Shown here: positions 8,922 through 17,552 of the stretch, piece after piece
Layout of the letters: each line of letters opens with the position of its first letter
Position numbering within the stretch: the stretch's first letter is position 1
Source: Algoriphagus marincola HL-49
GTDB lineage: Bacteria; Bacteroidota; Bacteroidia; Cytophagales; Cyclobacteriaceae
Direction: 5' to 3'
DNA: 50,690 nucleotides
Assembly (NCBI GenBank): GCA_001314815.1
Contig: LJXT01000009.1
Span: forward strand, 1 to 50,690
Program-made: the position numbers and the translations under genes
Notes under the pieces: generated by a model
The model's database searches: none
Told to the model about the DNA's origin: nothing
The model's input: only the letters and a program-made list of their open reading frames with translations

Positions 8922-9822
8922 AACTTGATTTAAATTTTTCCAAGACAGACTTCTTATTAAAAAAACCAATATAATAGTAAAAATAAAAAAAAACTCTTCT
9001 TTTCATAGAATTAGAAAATTTTTGACTTTTCTTCCTCAGTATCCTACTGTACAAATCATCAATTTCAAATCTCAAAAGGTTGTCAATCCCTAAGTTATCT
9101 AAATAGACTTGTATCATTTTTAGATTCGACAACCTTGATTTAGAGGTTATTCGATTTCCTGGATGCCTTCTATAAACGCTAACAGGATTTTCCCAATCTC
9201 CTGCTACAAAAGTTCCTTTTCTCATCAACCTAAACCATAATTCGATGTCTTGATGCAAAAACAAACGTTCATCAAATAGTTTAAACTTTTGAAGAAATGA
9301 TTTTTTGAAAGTAATACTATTTGTATCAAATAGTACTAATTTATTTCTTACTACCTTTTCAAAAAATTTGATAGGCATCAAGATAGGATTAAGATTAGAA
9401 TATTTTATAGAATTAACGCCATATAGTTTATTTCTGAGCCCTTGGTATTTATCCATTATGCTACATGAATAAACTGCATCAATATTCTCTAGTTCTGTAA
9501 AGCGTTTCTTATCCATAAGAAAGCGATTCGGAAGATACCAATCATCAGCATCTAAAAAAGAAACAAAAGGAGCGGTAGATTTTTTAATACCAAGATTTCT
9601 ACTTGCACTAGGCCCTTTATTTAAACCACCTTCGTGACTAAAGACCTTAACTTTATCAAAGGTCTTTTCCAGTTCAAGACAGACATTTAATGAATTATCA
9701 GTAGATCCATCTTCGACCAAAATGACTTCAATTACCTCCTTTAACTCAATAGCAGAAGTAACTGAATTAAAAAGAAATTCGGAAGCATTAAAAACTGGAA
9801 TAATTACAGAAACCACAAACAA
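8908..9822 (-). CDS. Glycosyltransferase family 2
   Basis: 304 residues. Opens MFVVSVIIPVFNASEFL; VEDGSTDNS lies at 36-44 and the metal site DADD at 91-94 (FLDADDWYLP), followed by a typical RM/HQD-IELWFRL acceptor segment near residue 210. These are complete GT2 hallmarks. The start is TTG at 9822, immediately next to the TAA of the upstream gene (stop at 9823); an in-frame ATG would cut into the first beta strand, so TTG is favoured. It is part of the AT-rich glycosyltransferase block. Confidence 0.85.
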   Translation of the reverse strand: MFVVSVIIPVFNASEFLFNSVTSAIELKEVIEVILVEDGSTDNSLNVCLELEKTFDKVKVFSHEGGLNKGPSASRNLGIKKSTAPFVSFLDADDWYLPNRFLMDKKRFTELENIDAVYSCSIMDKYQGLRNKLYGVNSIKYSNLNPILMPIKFFEKVVRNKLVLFDTNSITFKKSFLQKFKLFDERLFLHQDIELWFRLMRKGTFVAGDWENPVSVYRRHPGNRITSKSRLSNLKMIQVYLDNLGIDNLLRFEIDDLYSRILRKKSQKFSNSMKRRVFFYFYYYIGFFNKKSVLEKFKSSYDID

Positions 9823-10608
9823 TTAAAACAACTTTTTTAGGAGCAACTTAAAATTGTAAAAAAACCAAGTTATTAAATAGATTTTAGGCTTGAATCCAAA
9901 ATTCCTATTTATTTCTGACTTCTTTATTAAAACACTTCTACCACCTGACTTATTGATAAGATTAGAATCATGAACAACATGAATCCACATTCTCTTGTTC
10001 ATTGGATTTATTGAATCAAAATGATATATCATTTCTTTATGTTGAAATGCAAACACTGTTGAATATTTTGAAGCCACAGGTTCTACCAACAAAATAAATG
10101 GATTACTTTCAATTTTTTTTTTAAAAAATTGATTATTTGCAATATTATAAACATAACCATACTGAAAGTCTAATATGGTTTTTTTTGAAATCCTTAATCC
10201 GTTAATAAAAGAATGGGCACTTTCTACAAAATCATATCTAATAGCATCATCGTTATCCAATCTAGATGAAACAAAAAAATCAATATCAGAAGGAATTTCA
10301 GATGATAAATCCTTTAAAATCATCTGATCGATATTGATCCAGGAATTAGCTAATTTAATATTTATAATATTTTCATTATCGCGTGATTTAATCAAATCCA
10401 AAATGTCCTTGGGAGTATTTACATCAAAATAAACTAGCCAAATAAAATTCTTATTAGATTGATTTACTATACTGGGATAGCAGTATTCAAAAAATAAATC
10501 AATTCTTTGCTTCAACCATAAACTAGGCAATATATCCAAACTTATTGGTACTTTAACCAGATATTCGATATTAAACCTTGTAATTAAAGTATGAAAGACC
10601 TTTTTCAT
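9823..10608 (-). CDS. Putative rhamnosyl transferase family protein (GT-A-like)
   Basis: 261 residues. The N-terminus reads HTLITRFNIEY, followed by a W-L-x-x-R-x-x-L-F-x-x-x-C-x-P-S-I-x-x-Q segment, the layout of the putative rhamnosyl transferase family (Rhamno_transf). The acidic site is RLDNDDAI at 116-123, equivalent to the family's R-x-D-x-D-D-A motif. The specificity in the family name is not proven, so rhamnose is only a suggestion. Its ATG overlaps the TGA of the upstream methyltransferase by four bases. Confidence 0.75.
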   Translation of the reverse strand: MKKVFHTLITRFNIEYLVKVPISLDILPSLWLKQRIDLFFEYCYPSIVNQSNKNFIWLVYFDVNTPKDILDLIKSRDNENIINIKLANSWINIDQMILKDLSSEIPSDIDFFVSSRLDNDDAIRYDFVESAHSFINGLRISKKTILDFQYGYVYNIANNQFFKKKIESNPFILLVEPVASKYSTVFAFQHKEMIYHFDSINPMNKRMWIHVVHDSNLINKSGGRSVLIKKSEINRNFGFKPKIYLITWFFYNFKLLLKKLF

Positions 10609-11303
10609 TTCAGTCTTGCAAGGCCTTCTGAAGGTGAAACAAGATTCAACAAATTTTTCCTATCCTTTTCTAAAAACTGGTAATCTAAAACTTTTACCTC
10701 TTCAAATTTATTAAAAGGCAAAAGCTGAGAATCTCCGAATTTTATAACACCTAGACCTTGATCACTATCAATTGTAAAGATCTCTAAATCTGAACGAATA
10801 GATCTTAAATAAATAATGGTTTTCCATACATCACCATTCCAACCTCCATCCCAGCCCTCAATTTCATTATTTTCTATTTTTACTTGTATTTCATCATATG
10901 ACCTTTCTACGGGTGTAGCCCTAGCCTCGGATATTGGGTTACAGTCATGCAAAATTATAAACCCATCATGAGAGATATATTTAAGAGAATTCAAAGTATC
11001 GTTTAAAGATTGCTGAAAATTATGTAGCCCATCTATAAAAACTACATTAAATCCTAAATTGAGAATACCATCTGGATTTTCATTGAAAAAATCATCGCTG
11101 TACTTTCGATACAACTCAACCTTTTCAAAACCAAAGGCCTTTTTAAATTTATATTTTCTACAAATTTGATACGCAGGATCCACACCCACTTTTACTTTAG
11201 ATTTAATTCTAAATAGATTATCACATCTCTTTATTCCAATCTCCAAATACCTTGAATTATCTTTTTTATCGAGTAATAATTGAATTAATTCAGATCTATG
11301 CAT
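10605..11303 (-). CDS. SAM-dependent methyltransferase, class I
   Basis: 232 residues. YLEIGIKRCDNL near residues 19-30 is a motif I loop (E-I-G) for S-adenosylmethionine; VVFIDGLHNFQQSLNDTLNS near 90 and FIILHDCNP near 118 match the pattern of methyltransferases acting on sugars and antibiotics in glycan or cephalosporin-hydroxylase-like families (D-G-x-H and H-D). It probably O-methylates a sugar of the glycan or a nucleotide sugar. An AT-rich 45-bp gap separates it from the next gene downstream, the longest break inside this operon. Confidence 0.72.
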   Translation of the reverse strand: MHRSELIQLLLDKKDNSRYLEIGIKRCDNLFRIKSKVKVGVDPAYQICRKYKFKKAFGFEKVELYRKYSDDFFNENPDGILNLGFNVVFIDGLHNFQQSLNDTLNSLKYISHDGFIILHDCNPISEARATPVERSYDEIQVKIENNEIEGWDGGWNGDVWKTIIYLRSIRSDLEIFTIDSDQGLGVIKFGDSQLLPFNKFEEVKVLDYQFLEKDRKNLLNLVSPSEGLARLK

Positions 11304-11348
11304 TGCTTTAAAAATAGTTTATTATACAATAATGATAAATATTATTAA

Positions 11349-12362
11349 TTATCTATAGTAACGTAAATTATATAACAAAATTTTTGAAAATAAACGAAAT
11401 CCAAAATTAGGAAAAACACCACACAAATACAGTTGAAAATAAGAATTAAATAACCCAAACCCTAAGTTGTAATTCTTTAAATAAATAATTCTTATTCTTC
11501 TTTTCATTATTCTAATAAAAAGCTTTTTATCAAATTCATATTTATTCACCAAGCTATTTAGTTGTTTTATTTTTGAAATAAATGATACTATGCATTTAAA
11601 ATCCTCTAAACTTAGATCACTTTCTTTATATGACAATGACTTATAAAAATTTCTTTCACATTGTGTCAGATTTAATTTAAATGCTATCTCTAAAAGTTCA
11701 ATTCTTCGCTTTGAGCTATTAACCTTTTGCGTTTCGCAAAATAAATTAGAGACTTGATTGGGATGTATTCTAACCCAATATAAATTTTTATTGACAATAG
11801 CGCCTTTTGAATTAAGTAAGATATCAGTAATTAGGGCATTATCTTCTGAATGAGTATAATTTTGATCATATTTTAATGAATACTTTTGGAATAGATCATA
11901 TCTATAAATGGCTGAAGCGTGGGTAATAGAACAATTCCATAAATGGGAAGCTTTAATCTCATGATCTTGAATTATTTTATATTCCAATACCTCATTTTTC
12001 TCTAAAGCCCCCACTTTTGTCCCACAAATTCCTATTTCGGGATTGCTCTCCATGAATTCAAAAAGAAGTTTAATTCTGTCTAGATGACATTTATCATCTG
12101 CATCCATTCTAATTAAATACTTGGTAGATATATTTCCAAGTGCAATATTCAATACTTTAATCAGGCCCTGATTCTTTTCAAAAGAAATCAATTTCACCCT
12201 TTCATCATTTAAATATTTTTCAATGACCCCTTTTGAGCCGTCCGTTGAGCCATCATTTATAATTAAAAATGTAAAATCAGAATATGATTGATTTAGAATA
12301 CTTTGAATAGATTCATCCAAATACTTTTCACAATTATAAACAGGCATTACTACTGTCACCAT
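11349..12362 (-). CDS. Glycosyltransferase family 2
   Basis: 337 residues. Opens MVTVVMPVYNCEKYLDESI; INDGSTDGS lies at 35-43, and RMDADD supplies the metal site at ~86-90. The WxR/H acceptor region with SEDNALI and RIHPNQVS near residue 200 is typical of GT2 enzymes for O-antigen and capsule. The C-terminal third is very rich in Ile, Asn, Lys and Phe, reflecting the extreme AT content of this block. Seven-base overlap with the upstream GT32-type gene. Confidence 0.86.
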   Translation of the reverse strand: MVTVVMPVYNCEKYLDESIQSILNQSYSDFTFLIINDGSTDGSKGVIEKYLNDERVKLISFEKNQGLIKVLNIALGNISTKYLIRMDADDKCHLDRIKLLFEFMESNPEIGICGTKVGALEKNEVLEYKIIQDHEIKASHLWNCSITHASAIYRYDLFQKYSLKYDQNYTHSEDNALITDILLNSKGAIVNKNLYWVRIHPNQVSNLFCETQKVNSSKRRIELLEIAFKLNLTQCERNFYKSLSYKESDLSLEDFKCIVSFISKIKQLNSLVNKYEFDKKLFIRIMKRRIRIIYLKNYNLGFGLFNSYFQLYLCGVFPNFGFRLFSKILLYNLRYYR

Positions 12363-13093
12363 CTGCTAACCATTTTAATAAACCACTTTCTGAAAAAGAT
12401 AAAATAGTCCTTAATTGAAATCTTGGAGCTAAGTACTAGTTTAAATTCAGTGATAGCCAAATAAAGCGCTTTCGTAAATTCTCCTTCTTGAAGGTAGCTA
12501 TATTTATCCTTCCATGAATGATTCCATAAATGAACAGCAACCGTATTTTTAGTAATAAAATTTCTATAGTCTTCAGTCTTTTTCTCAAATGGAAGTGGAT
12601 AAAAGTATTCTTTCTTAAAGCAGGTCACATTTGAATCAACTTGTATCGATGAAATCACCAATGGAATTGTCTTTTTTTTCGCTAAGTCAAATGAAAAAGA
12701 ATCATACTCCCTAAGCATTTTTTTTATGTATGGATTATTCTTTTCTGCACCAATAATTGAAGCATTTAAAGAGTTATCAGAATCATATCCCAAGAACACC
12801 TTATAATTTAAAAATGGATCTAACGACCTTAACAATAGCATATCGGTATCTAAATAAACCCCTCCTTCATAATATAAAGCATGTAATCGAACAACATCGG
12901 AAACAAAGGCATATTTTTTCAAGGTATAAGCCTTTGATGCAAAAGAATAATGCGCCAAGTTTAAAGAGTCTTCATTCCAAAGTTTAATTTCATAATCTGG
13001 TAACAGCCTCTGCCAACTACTAAGACAATCTTTTTCAAGATTGCTCATTTCATTGGAACCAAACCAACAATAATGAATTTTTCTTGGTATCAG
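12356..13093 (-). CDS. GT32-type glycosyltransferase (DXD sugar-binding), CTG start proposed
   Basis: The first ATG is at 13048, but the frame upstream encodes IPRKIHYCWFGSNE, the canonical N-terminal strand of GT32/capsular sugar transferases (compare IPKIIHYCWFG). The only start that includes it without crossing a stop is CTG at 13093, overlapping the upstream TGA in a CTGA arrangement like the ATGA and TTGA junctions elsewhere here. With this start the protein has 245 residues, the usual family length. Other hallmarks are the SW-x-x-x-L-P-D-Y-E-x-x-W-N segment, YAFVSDVVRLHALYYEGGVY and the DTD metal site at 82-84. It likely transfers a hexose or aminohexose. The family call is firm; the start codon is inferred. 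Confidence 0.85.
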   Translation of the reverse strand: MIPRKIHYCWFGSNEMSNLEKDCLSSWQRLLPDYEIKLWNEDSLNLAHYSFASKAYTLKKYAFVSDVVRLHALYYEGGVYLDTDMLLLRSLDPFLNYKVFLGYDSDNSLNASIIGAEKNNPYIKKMLREYDSFSFDLAKKKTIPLVISSIQVDSNVTCFKKEYFYPLPFEKKTEDYRNFITKNTVAVHLWNHSWKDKYSYLQEGEFTKALYLAITEFKLVLSSKISIKDYFIFFRKWFIKMVSRW

Positions 13094-13833
13094 TTGAAAA
13101 AGGGGTTAATAGATTTTGAATAGGCCACCATGTCACCATTCATTTTAACAAGATGATAATTGTTATTTCTAAGAAGGCGTTTTGTCGAATCCATTTCATG
13201 TTTCTCCAGATTCTTAATTTCAAACTTAATCATTCTTAAAGAAACATGACCGAAATCAATCATTTTGATAATTTCCGCATCGAACCCCTCTGTGTCTATT
13301 TGCAAATAATCCAAGGTATTTAAAGAATATTTCTCAATGATTGTTTGAAAAGGGATTCCATCAACATATTCAAATTCTATATCATCTTTTTCAATTCCAT
13401 CAAATTTTAGAATATGATCTTTGGAAAAGGAACCTAATCCTTGTCCCCAAGCCGGAATTTTTTTTAAACCCAACTCATTAAGTTGATAAAGCTTTAGCAT
13501 TTTGCTCTCTTTATAAATCGCAGCTTTAACAAATTTCAAATTTTGAAAAGCTTTTAAATTAGATTGGAGAATTGCAAAATATTTAGAAGAAGGCTCAACA
13601 ACAGCGCCGCTTACTTGCGTTGGATCTATGGATTGAAAAAGATCATCAAAACTTAAACCGTCATTAGCTCCAATAACTAATATCGTCGCCTTCTTAGACA
13701 AAAGATAGTTTCTTGTTTTAGCAAAATCAATTCGTAACCTTCTTTTAAAAAAAGATAAATCATGAAGACTCCACTTCAAAGATGATGGAAGTTTGTTGAC
13801 AAAACTTATTCCAATCCTCCTTACAAGTTTCAA
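13090..13833 (-). CDS. FkbM family methyltransferase
   Basis: 247 residues. SAM-binding VIGANDG lies at 53-59, VVEPSSKYF at ~78-86, and the FkbM signature LDYLQIDTEGFDAEIIK at ~174-190. FkbM-type enzymes O-methylate sugar or polyketide hydroxyls. The start is TTG at 13833, in a TTGA overlap with the ABC ATPase gene stop. It sits directly after the Wzt-type ATPase; in several ABC-exported O-polysaccharides a terminal methyl group stops chain growth and is recognised by the Wzt C-terminal domain, so a capping role is plausible but unproved. Confidence 0.85.
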   Translation of the reverse strand: MKLVRRIGISFVNKLPSSLKWSLHDLSFFKRRLRIDFAKTRNYLLSKKATILVIGANDGLSFDDLFQSIDPTQVSGAVVEPSSKYFAILQSNLKAFQNLKFVKAAIYKESKMLKLYQLNELGLKKIPAWGQGLGSFSKDHILKFDGIEKDDIEFEYVDGIPFQTIIEKYSLNTLDYLQIDTEGFDAEIIKMIDFGHVSLRMIKFEIKNLEKHEMDSTKRLLRNNNYHLVKMNGDMVAYSKSINPFFN

Positions 13834-15107
13834 TTTACTTGGAAGTTTATTTGTGGTAGAAATACCGAGTTTAAATCTTCCTTCAAGGGCTTACCTGAAC
13901 CCAGAAAGTCATTCTGGATACATTTCAATTTAGTTGCTTGGGTTAAGACTTCGTAATAATCGTCTAAATATCCAAAGTAAAAATGGAAATAAATTTCATC
14001 TGATCTGTAAAAAGGAAACTGAGGTATAGTTATTTCAATGCTTCCAATGGTTTGATTCAAAACTACCTTTTGCTTAAAATTTGAATTATTAAATGCTAAC
14101 AATCCCTTTCCCTCATCATCAAATAATCCAAATCCTACATCCATTAGAGTTCCCAAATGTTGATCTAATAATTTATACCCCAATGAAACCTTAAGTTCTT
14201 GTCCAGCACTAATTTCAATACCCTGCACTCCATCTACACATATATTTGCCTCTATTAATCCTAAATCCCGATCCCGTTTTTCAGGATGTGATCTTAAATC
14301 TGTATAGCTCCCTCCAATTGATTTATCAAGTCCAAAATAGTTTTGAACAGCTAATTTTACAGATCCATTAAATAGGATTTCACCTTGATTTAAAACTATG
14401 CCACGACTACATAAGGATTTTACTGCTTCTAAATTATGACTTACAAAGAGTACTGTCCTTCCACTCTTTGAGACACTTTCCATCTTCCCCAAACACCTAG
14501 CTTGAAACTCATAATCACCAACCGCAAGTACTTCGTCAACAATCAAAATCTCCGGATCTAAATGAGCTGCTACCGAAAATCCCAGCCTAACTTTCATCCC
14601 TGAGGAATAAAACTTAACGGGAGTATCAATAAACTTCTCCACACCTGAGAAATCGATAATCTCATCGAGCTTAGAATCGATCTCCCGTCGGGTCATTCCC
14701 AGGATAGTCCCGTTCATATAGATATTCTCCCGACCTGAAAGTTCGGGATGAAATCCGGTACCCACTTCCAATAAAGAAGCTACTCTTCCATGGATTTCAA
14801 TTTTCCCGGAAGTGGGTTCGGTGATTTGGGAAAGAATCTTGAGTAAAGTGGATTTCCCAGCCCCATTCTTTCCGATAATTCCTAAAACCTCACCCTCCTT
14901 TACCTCAAAGGAGACATCCTTCAAAGCCCAAAAAACAGACTCATCTTCTTCTCCAAATCGATTAAGATCGCGCAATCGCTTTAAATTATCCAAAGGTGAA
15001 CCAATGATTTGAGAAATTTGTCCAACCAAAGTTTTGGCTTGTTTTTCTTTTAGCCCTAGGCGATAGCGCTTGGAGAGGTTTTGAACCTTTATGACTGAGT
15101 TAGTCAT
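13830..15107 (-). CDS. wzt: Polysaccharide ABC transporter ATP-binding protein with Wzt C-terminal domain
   Basis: 425 residues. Walker A GKNGAGKST lies at 79-87, the signature YSSGMKVRL at 167-175, Walker B ILIVDE at 187-192 and the switch histidine in FVSHN at ~224. LEVGTGFHPELSGRENI after Walker A is diagnostic of the polysaccharide/teichoic-acid exporter subfamily (Wzt, TagH). Residues ~270-425 form the extra beta-rich domain that binds the modified end of the finished glycan in O9a-type Wzt. Its membrane partner is probably the permease at 17.8-18.6 kb, unusually 2.7 kb upstream. The ATG overlaps the preceding FkbM gene by eight bases. Confidence 0.92.
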   Translation of the reverse strand: MTNSVIKVQNLSKRYRLGLKEKQAKTLVGQISQIIGSPLDNLKRLRDLNRFGEEDESVFWALKDVSFEVKEGEVLGIIGKNGAGKSTLLKILSQITEPTSGKIEIHGRVASLLEVGTGFHPELSGRENIYMNGTILGMTRREIDSKLDEIIDFSGVEKFIDTPVKFYSSGMKVRLGFSVAAHLDPEILIVDEVLAVGDYEFQARCLGKMESVSKSGRTVLFVSHNLEAVKSLCSRGIVLNQGEILFNGSVKLAVQNYFGLDKSIGGSYTDLRSHPEKRDRDLGLIEANICVDGVQGIEISAGQELKVSLGYKLLDQHLGTLMDVGFGLFDDEGKGLLAFNNSNFKQKVVLNQTIGSIEITIPQFPFYRSDEIYFHFYFGYLDDYYEVLTQATKLKCIQNDFLGSGKPLKEDLNSVFLPQINFQVN

Positions 15108-15906
15108 TTTTATGAATCAAAATTTCTTGTAGGTCTTTTCTTACAGCTACAAAGTTGGAAAGTACAAAATTTTCCATATTCTTTGAATAGGGTCTAAAAT
15201 CAATCCAATTGGGATAGATTTTTCCAATTTGAAAGCCTCTATCCTCAAAGAATTCATAAAAATCAGCTAATAAATATTTAGAGTCAATCGCCATGGGTCC
15301 ATATTCAAATTGTACCAATCGGATTCGCCCATTTTCAAACATGGATTTAAAACCCATTAATACCTTAGATTCAAAGCCTTCCGTATCGATTTTTAAAAAG
15401 TCAATTTGATCGATTTGGTGTGTTCTACAATACTCATCTCCAGTGATTACTTGAACCTCTAATTTTTTACCATTTTTTCCAAGATCATGCTCAAAAGCTG
15501 AGGATAAATAAGAGGCTGTAGGATAATAATTGAAATGAAGTTCACCTTCTGAATCAGAAAGTGCTATTTGATTAATATAAACCCCACTAAGGCCAACAAC
15601 GTTTTTCCTCAATTTTTCAAAAGTTTCCGGCACTGGTTCAAAAGCATGAACAATAGCATCAGAATTATATTCTTTAAGCTTCTCAGTCCAATTTCCAACA
15701 TTGGCTCCCACATCTAAAACCACCTTTATTTCATAATGATTGAGATTTTCCAGAAACCAAAATTCACCACTTAGACGACTATCATTGATTTTATTATTTA
15801 ACGCATTGGAAAGACTTTGAGAAAAAGAATAAAGAAATCGTCCTAAAGCATTCTTTCTTTGTAGAGCAATAAGCCAAAAAATCCTTTTTTTAATTTCCTT
15901 GATCAT
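15100..15906 (-). CDS. FkbM family methyltransferase
   Basis: About 268 residues from ATG at 15906 (a TTG lies one codon earlier). VVLDVGANVGNWTEKL near 63-78 is the SAM loop, HAFEPVPETFEKL follows, and DFLKIDTEGFESKVLMG near 170 is the FkbM signature. FkbM enzymes methylate hydroxyl groups. It is distinct in sequence from the second FkbM enzyme at 13.1 kb, so the two probably modify different positions, or one caps the chain. It overlaps the sulfotransferase gene by 17 bases and the ATPase gene by eight, placing it between the two in one operon. Confidence 0.86.
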   Translation of the reverse strand: MIKEIKKRIFWLIALQRKNALGRFLYSFSQSLSNALNNKINDSRLSGEFWFLENLNHYEIKVVLDVGANVGNWTEKLKEYNSDAIVHAFEPVPETFEKLRKNVVGLSGVYINQIALSDSEGELHFNYYPTASYLSSAFEHDLGKNGKKLEVQVITGDEYCRTHQIDQIDFLKIDTEGFESKVLMGFKSMFENGRIRLVQFEYGPMAIDSKYLLADFYEFFEDRGFQIGKIYPNWIDFRPYSKNMENFVLSNFVAVRKDLQEILIHKND

Positions 15907-16696
15907 CAAAAATTTTGCACGAATAGTTATAAATCATATAATCCAATTTATTCTCCTCTTTGAAAGCTTCAATTATATCTTGAGAAAGCTTGGTTAACTC
16001 ACTGGATGAATCGGTTTTATTAACATGGGGGATTTCTCCTAGACTGCTTTTTCCGAGAGCACATCCCAATTTTTTAATTGATTCATCATATTCCTCCGTA
16101 ATCCCTACAAAGAAATAAGAATCCAAGACTTTCTTGAAATTAGAATCGTCACATTCCAGTGTTCTTGCCAAAAAATTGGCTTCTGAAAGAACATAATCCT
16201 CTAAGGAAAACCCTTCTACCCATTGATGCCCTTTTCTTTTGCCATATTTATAGAGGGATAAACGTTGGGCTAAGGGATTCCTCACAAACGTGATCTTTTT
16301 CAGATTACAATATTTTGCGTAGGGCATGATTCGCTTCGAAAACCGATTTCTCGGGTGGTGATAGTGCCCAGCTACTATTTGAAACGGTTTGAGATTTCTA
16401 ATTTTTGGGGGACTATTTTCAAATTTCGATTGTGCTATTTCCCAGTCTTTTGGATCGGGGAATTGCAAATCGTGAGGAGGATAATCTCTCACCATATGAA
16501 ACCATTTCCTTAGCACGATATTCAAACTAGTCCCTCCACATTTAGGAATATGGTTGAAAATGAAGATCGGATTTTCTCCAACTTCCTTTGGATAAGGACG
16601 AAGTTTATATTGCAAGTAAGCTCTAGAATATAAAAACTTATCCTTAAGATATTGGTAAGGTTTACTTCTTCTGATTTTTAAGAACTTTTTAGCCAT
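15890..16696 (-). CDS. Sulfotransferase family 2 protein
   Basis: 268 residues. The 5'-phosphosulfate loop of PAPS-dependent sulfotransferases is IFNHIPKCGGTSL at ~46-57; the 3'-phosphate segment is TFVRNPLAQRLSLY at ~136-149 (R-N-P and the later Ser). HYHH at ~111-114 is a typical strand between them. This is the Sulfotransfer_2 (HexNAc sulfotransferase-like) group, so the glycan is probably sulfated on a sugar hydroxyl, which suits a marine origin. No genes for PAPS supply are in the window. It is the first gene of the operon; upstream lies repeat island R2. Confidence 0.85.
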   Translation of the reverse strand: MAKKFLKIRRSKPYQYLKDKFLYSRAYLQYKLRPYPKEVGENPIFIFNHIPKCGGTSLNIVLRKWFHMVRDYPPHDLQFPDPKDWEIAQSKFENSPPKIRNLKPFQIVAGHYHHPRNRFSKRIMPYAKYCNLKKITFVRNPLAQRLSLYKYGKRKGHQWVEGFSLEDYVLSEANFLARTLECDDSNFKKVLDSYFFVGITEEYDESIKKLGCALGKSSLGEIPHVNKTDSSSELTKLSQDIIEAFKEENKLDYMIYNYSCKIFDDQGN

Positions 16697-17038
16697 AAAA
16701 CTAGGTCAGCAATCGAAACTTTATTGAAATAGAAAGAGAGATGGGCTTAGGCAAGGAGAGTCGGAGAGTTAAGGGTTTTTGGAATGAGGAAAATTGAATG
16801 AGTAATTAGGAATTGGTCGCTAGTTGTCGAATTGAGGAACTGATGAATTGAAGGAATGTTGAATGAGGAATTATGAATTGTTGGAACATGGAACGTTTTG
16901 GGTTGTACGTTGTACGTTCGGGGTTTCTAGAATTATGAATTTTGAATGAGGAATTATGAATTGTTGGAACGTGGAACGTTTTGGGTTCTAGGAGTTCCTG
17001 ATTCGGCAGGCGTTCAGGGTTCTAGGAACTTGAAGTGC
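16697..17038. repeat. Intergenic word-repeat island R2
   Basis: 342 bp without a credible gene. It contains gaatgaggaattatgaatt words, cgttgtacgttcgggg words and a 41-base unit at 16811-16851 repeated with one mismatch at 17677-17717, on the other side of the DUF4258/YgiT pair. Any promoter for the sulfotransferase operon should lie between about 16700 and 16760, where I see no clear Bacteroidota TAnnTTTG box. Confidence 0.75.
16811..16851. repeat. 41-bp direct repeat, left copy (flanks DUF4258/YgiT pair)
   Basis: Begins aattggtcgctagttgtcg. It matches 17677-17717 at 40 of 41 positions, same orientation; the spacing from one start to the other is 866 bp. Confidence 0.9.
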
Positions 17039-17266
17039 CTAGGCTACATTTAGCTTGACTATTTCCAATTCAGCTCCCTTTTCAACGGCTTCTTTGCCTG
17101 TCTCCAAAACTCTTTGTGTCGTTTCTGAACTAAGATAATAATGACCGCAGTTTTCACAAATTTCAGCGGGAACGTTTTTAATTAGTACAATTGTATCTCC
17201 CTTTTCTAAGGTTACTGTAACCTGTCCAGGATTAGTATTTCCGATTTTACAAAGCGAACATTCCAT
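17039..17266 (-). CDS. YgiT-type zinc-finger (MqsA N-terminal-like) antitoxin
   Basis: 75 residues from ATG at 17266 (84 from ATG at 17293, which would overlap the upstream gene by 23 bases). Two CxxC pairs, at residues 3/6 and 37/40, form the YgiT-type zinc finger; the second is in AEICENCGHYYL. The tail has ETTQRVLE, the usual end of this small family, and there is no HTH. Such proteins are encoded next to DUF4258 proteins and are considered antitoxins. Only four bases separate it from the DUF4258 gene. Confidence 0.8.
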   Translation of the reverse strand: MECSLCKIGNTNPGQVTVTLEKGDTIVLIKNVPAEICENCGHYYLSSETTQRVLETGKEAVEKGAELEIVKLNVA

Positions 17267-17270
17267 AGTA

Positions 17271-17552
17271 TTATTTCTTTGTTTTAAAGTCATTTCTCCA
17301 GATTTCTGGATCCGGAATGTAGGTAGTGATTATGATGCAAACTGCCGTTATTTTTTCCACTGCCACTACCAAGTGAATTGCCCTTCCCTTTACGCATCCT
17401 AACATTAATAAACTTGGAAAAGGTTTATCATCAGGGTATTCCTTAATAATTTCTCCCTCCTTTAGTACTATCTCGATATCAAAAGTATCAATATTTCTTT
17501 TAAACATCTGTATCACAGCATGATCAGAATATTTAACGGTAGAGCAATTCAT
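17271..17552 (-). CDS. DUF4258 domain protein, probable toxin of a type II pair
   Basis: 93 residues, beginning with a YSDHAVIQMFKRNI segment (the H-A-x-x-x-M-x-x-R-x-I pattern of DUF4258) followed by VLKEGEIIKEYPDD and a final ITTYIPDPEIW, the conserved Y-x-P-D-P-x-x-W end. The fold is thought to be RelE/BrnT-like, with an RNA-directed toxin role. The toxin gene precedes the zinc-finger partner, as usual for this pairing. The pair is bounded by islands R2 and R3, which share a 41-bp direct repeat, so it looks like a movable cassette. Activity is inferred from family pairing. Confidence 0.8.
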   Translation of the reverse strand: MNCSTVKYSDHAVIQMFKRNIDTFDIEIVLKEGEIIKEYPDDKPFPSLLMLGCVKGRAIHLVVAVEKITAVCIIITTYIPDPEIWRNDFKTKK

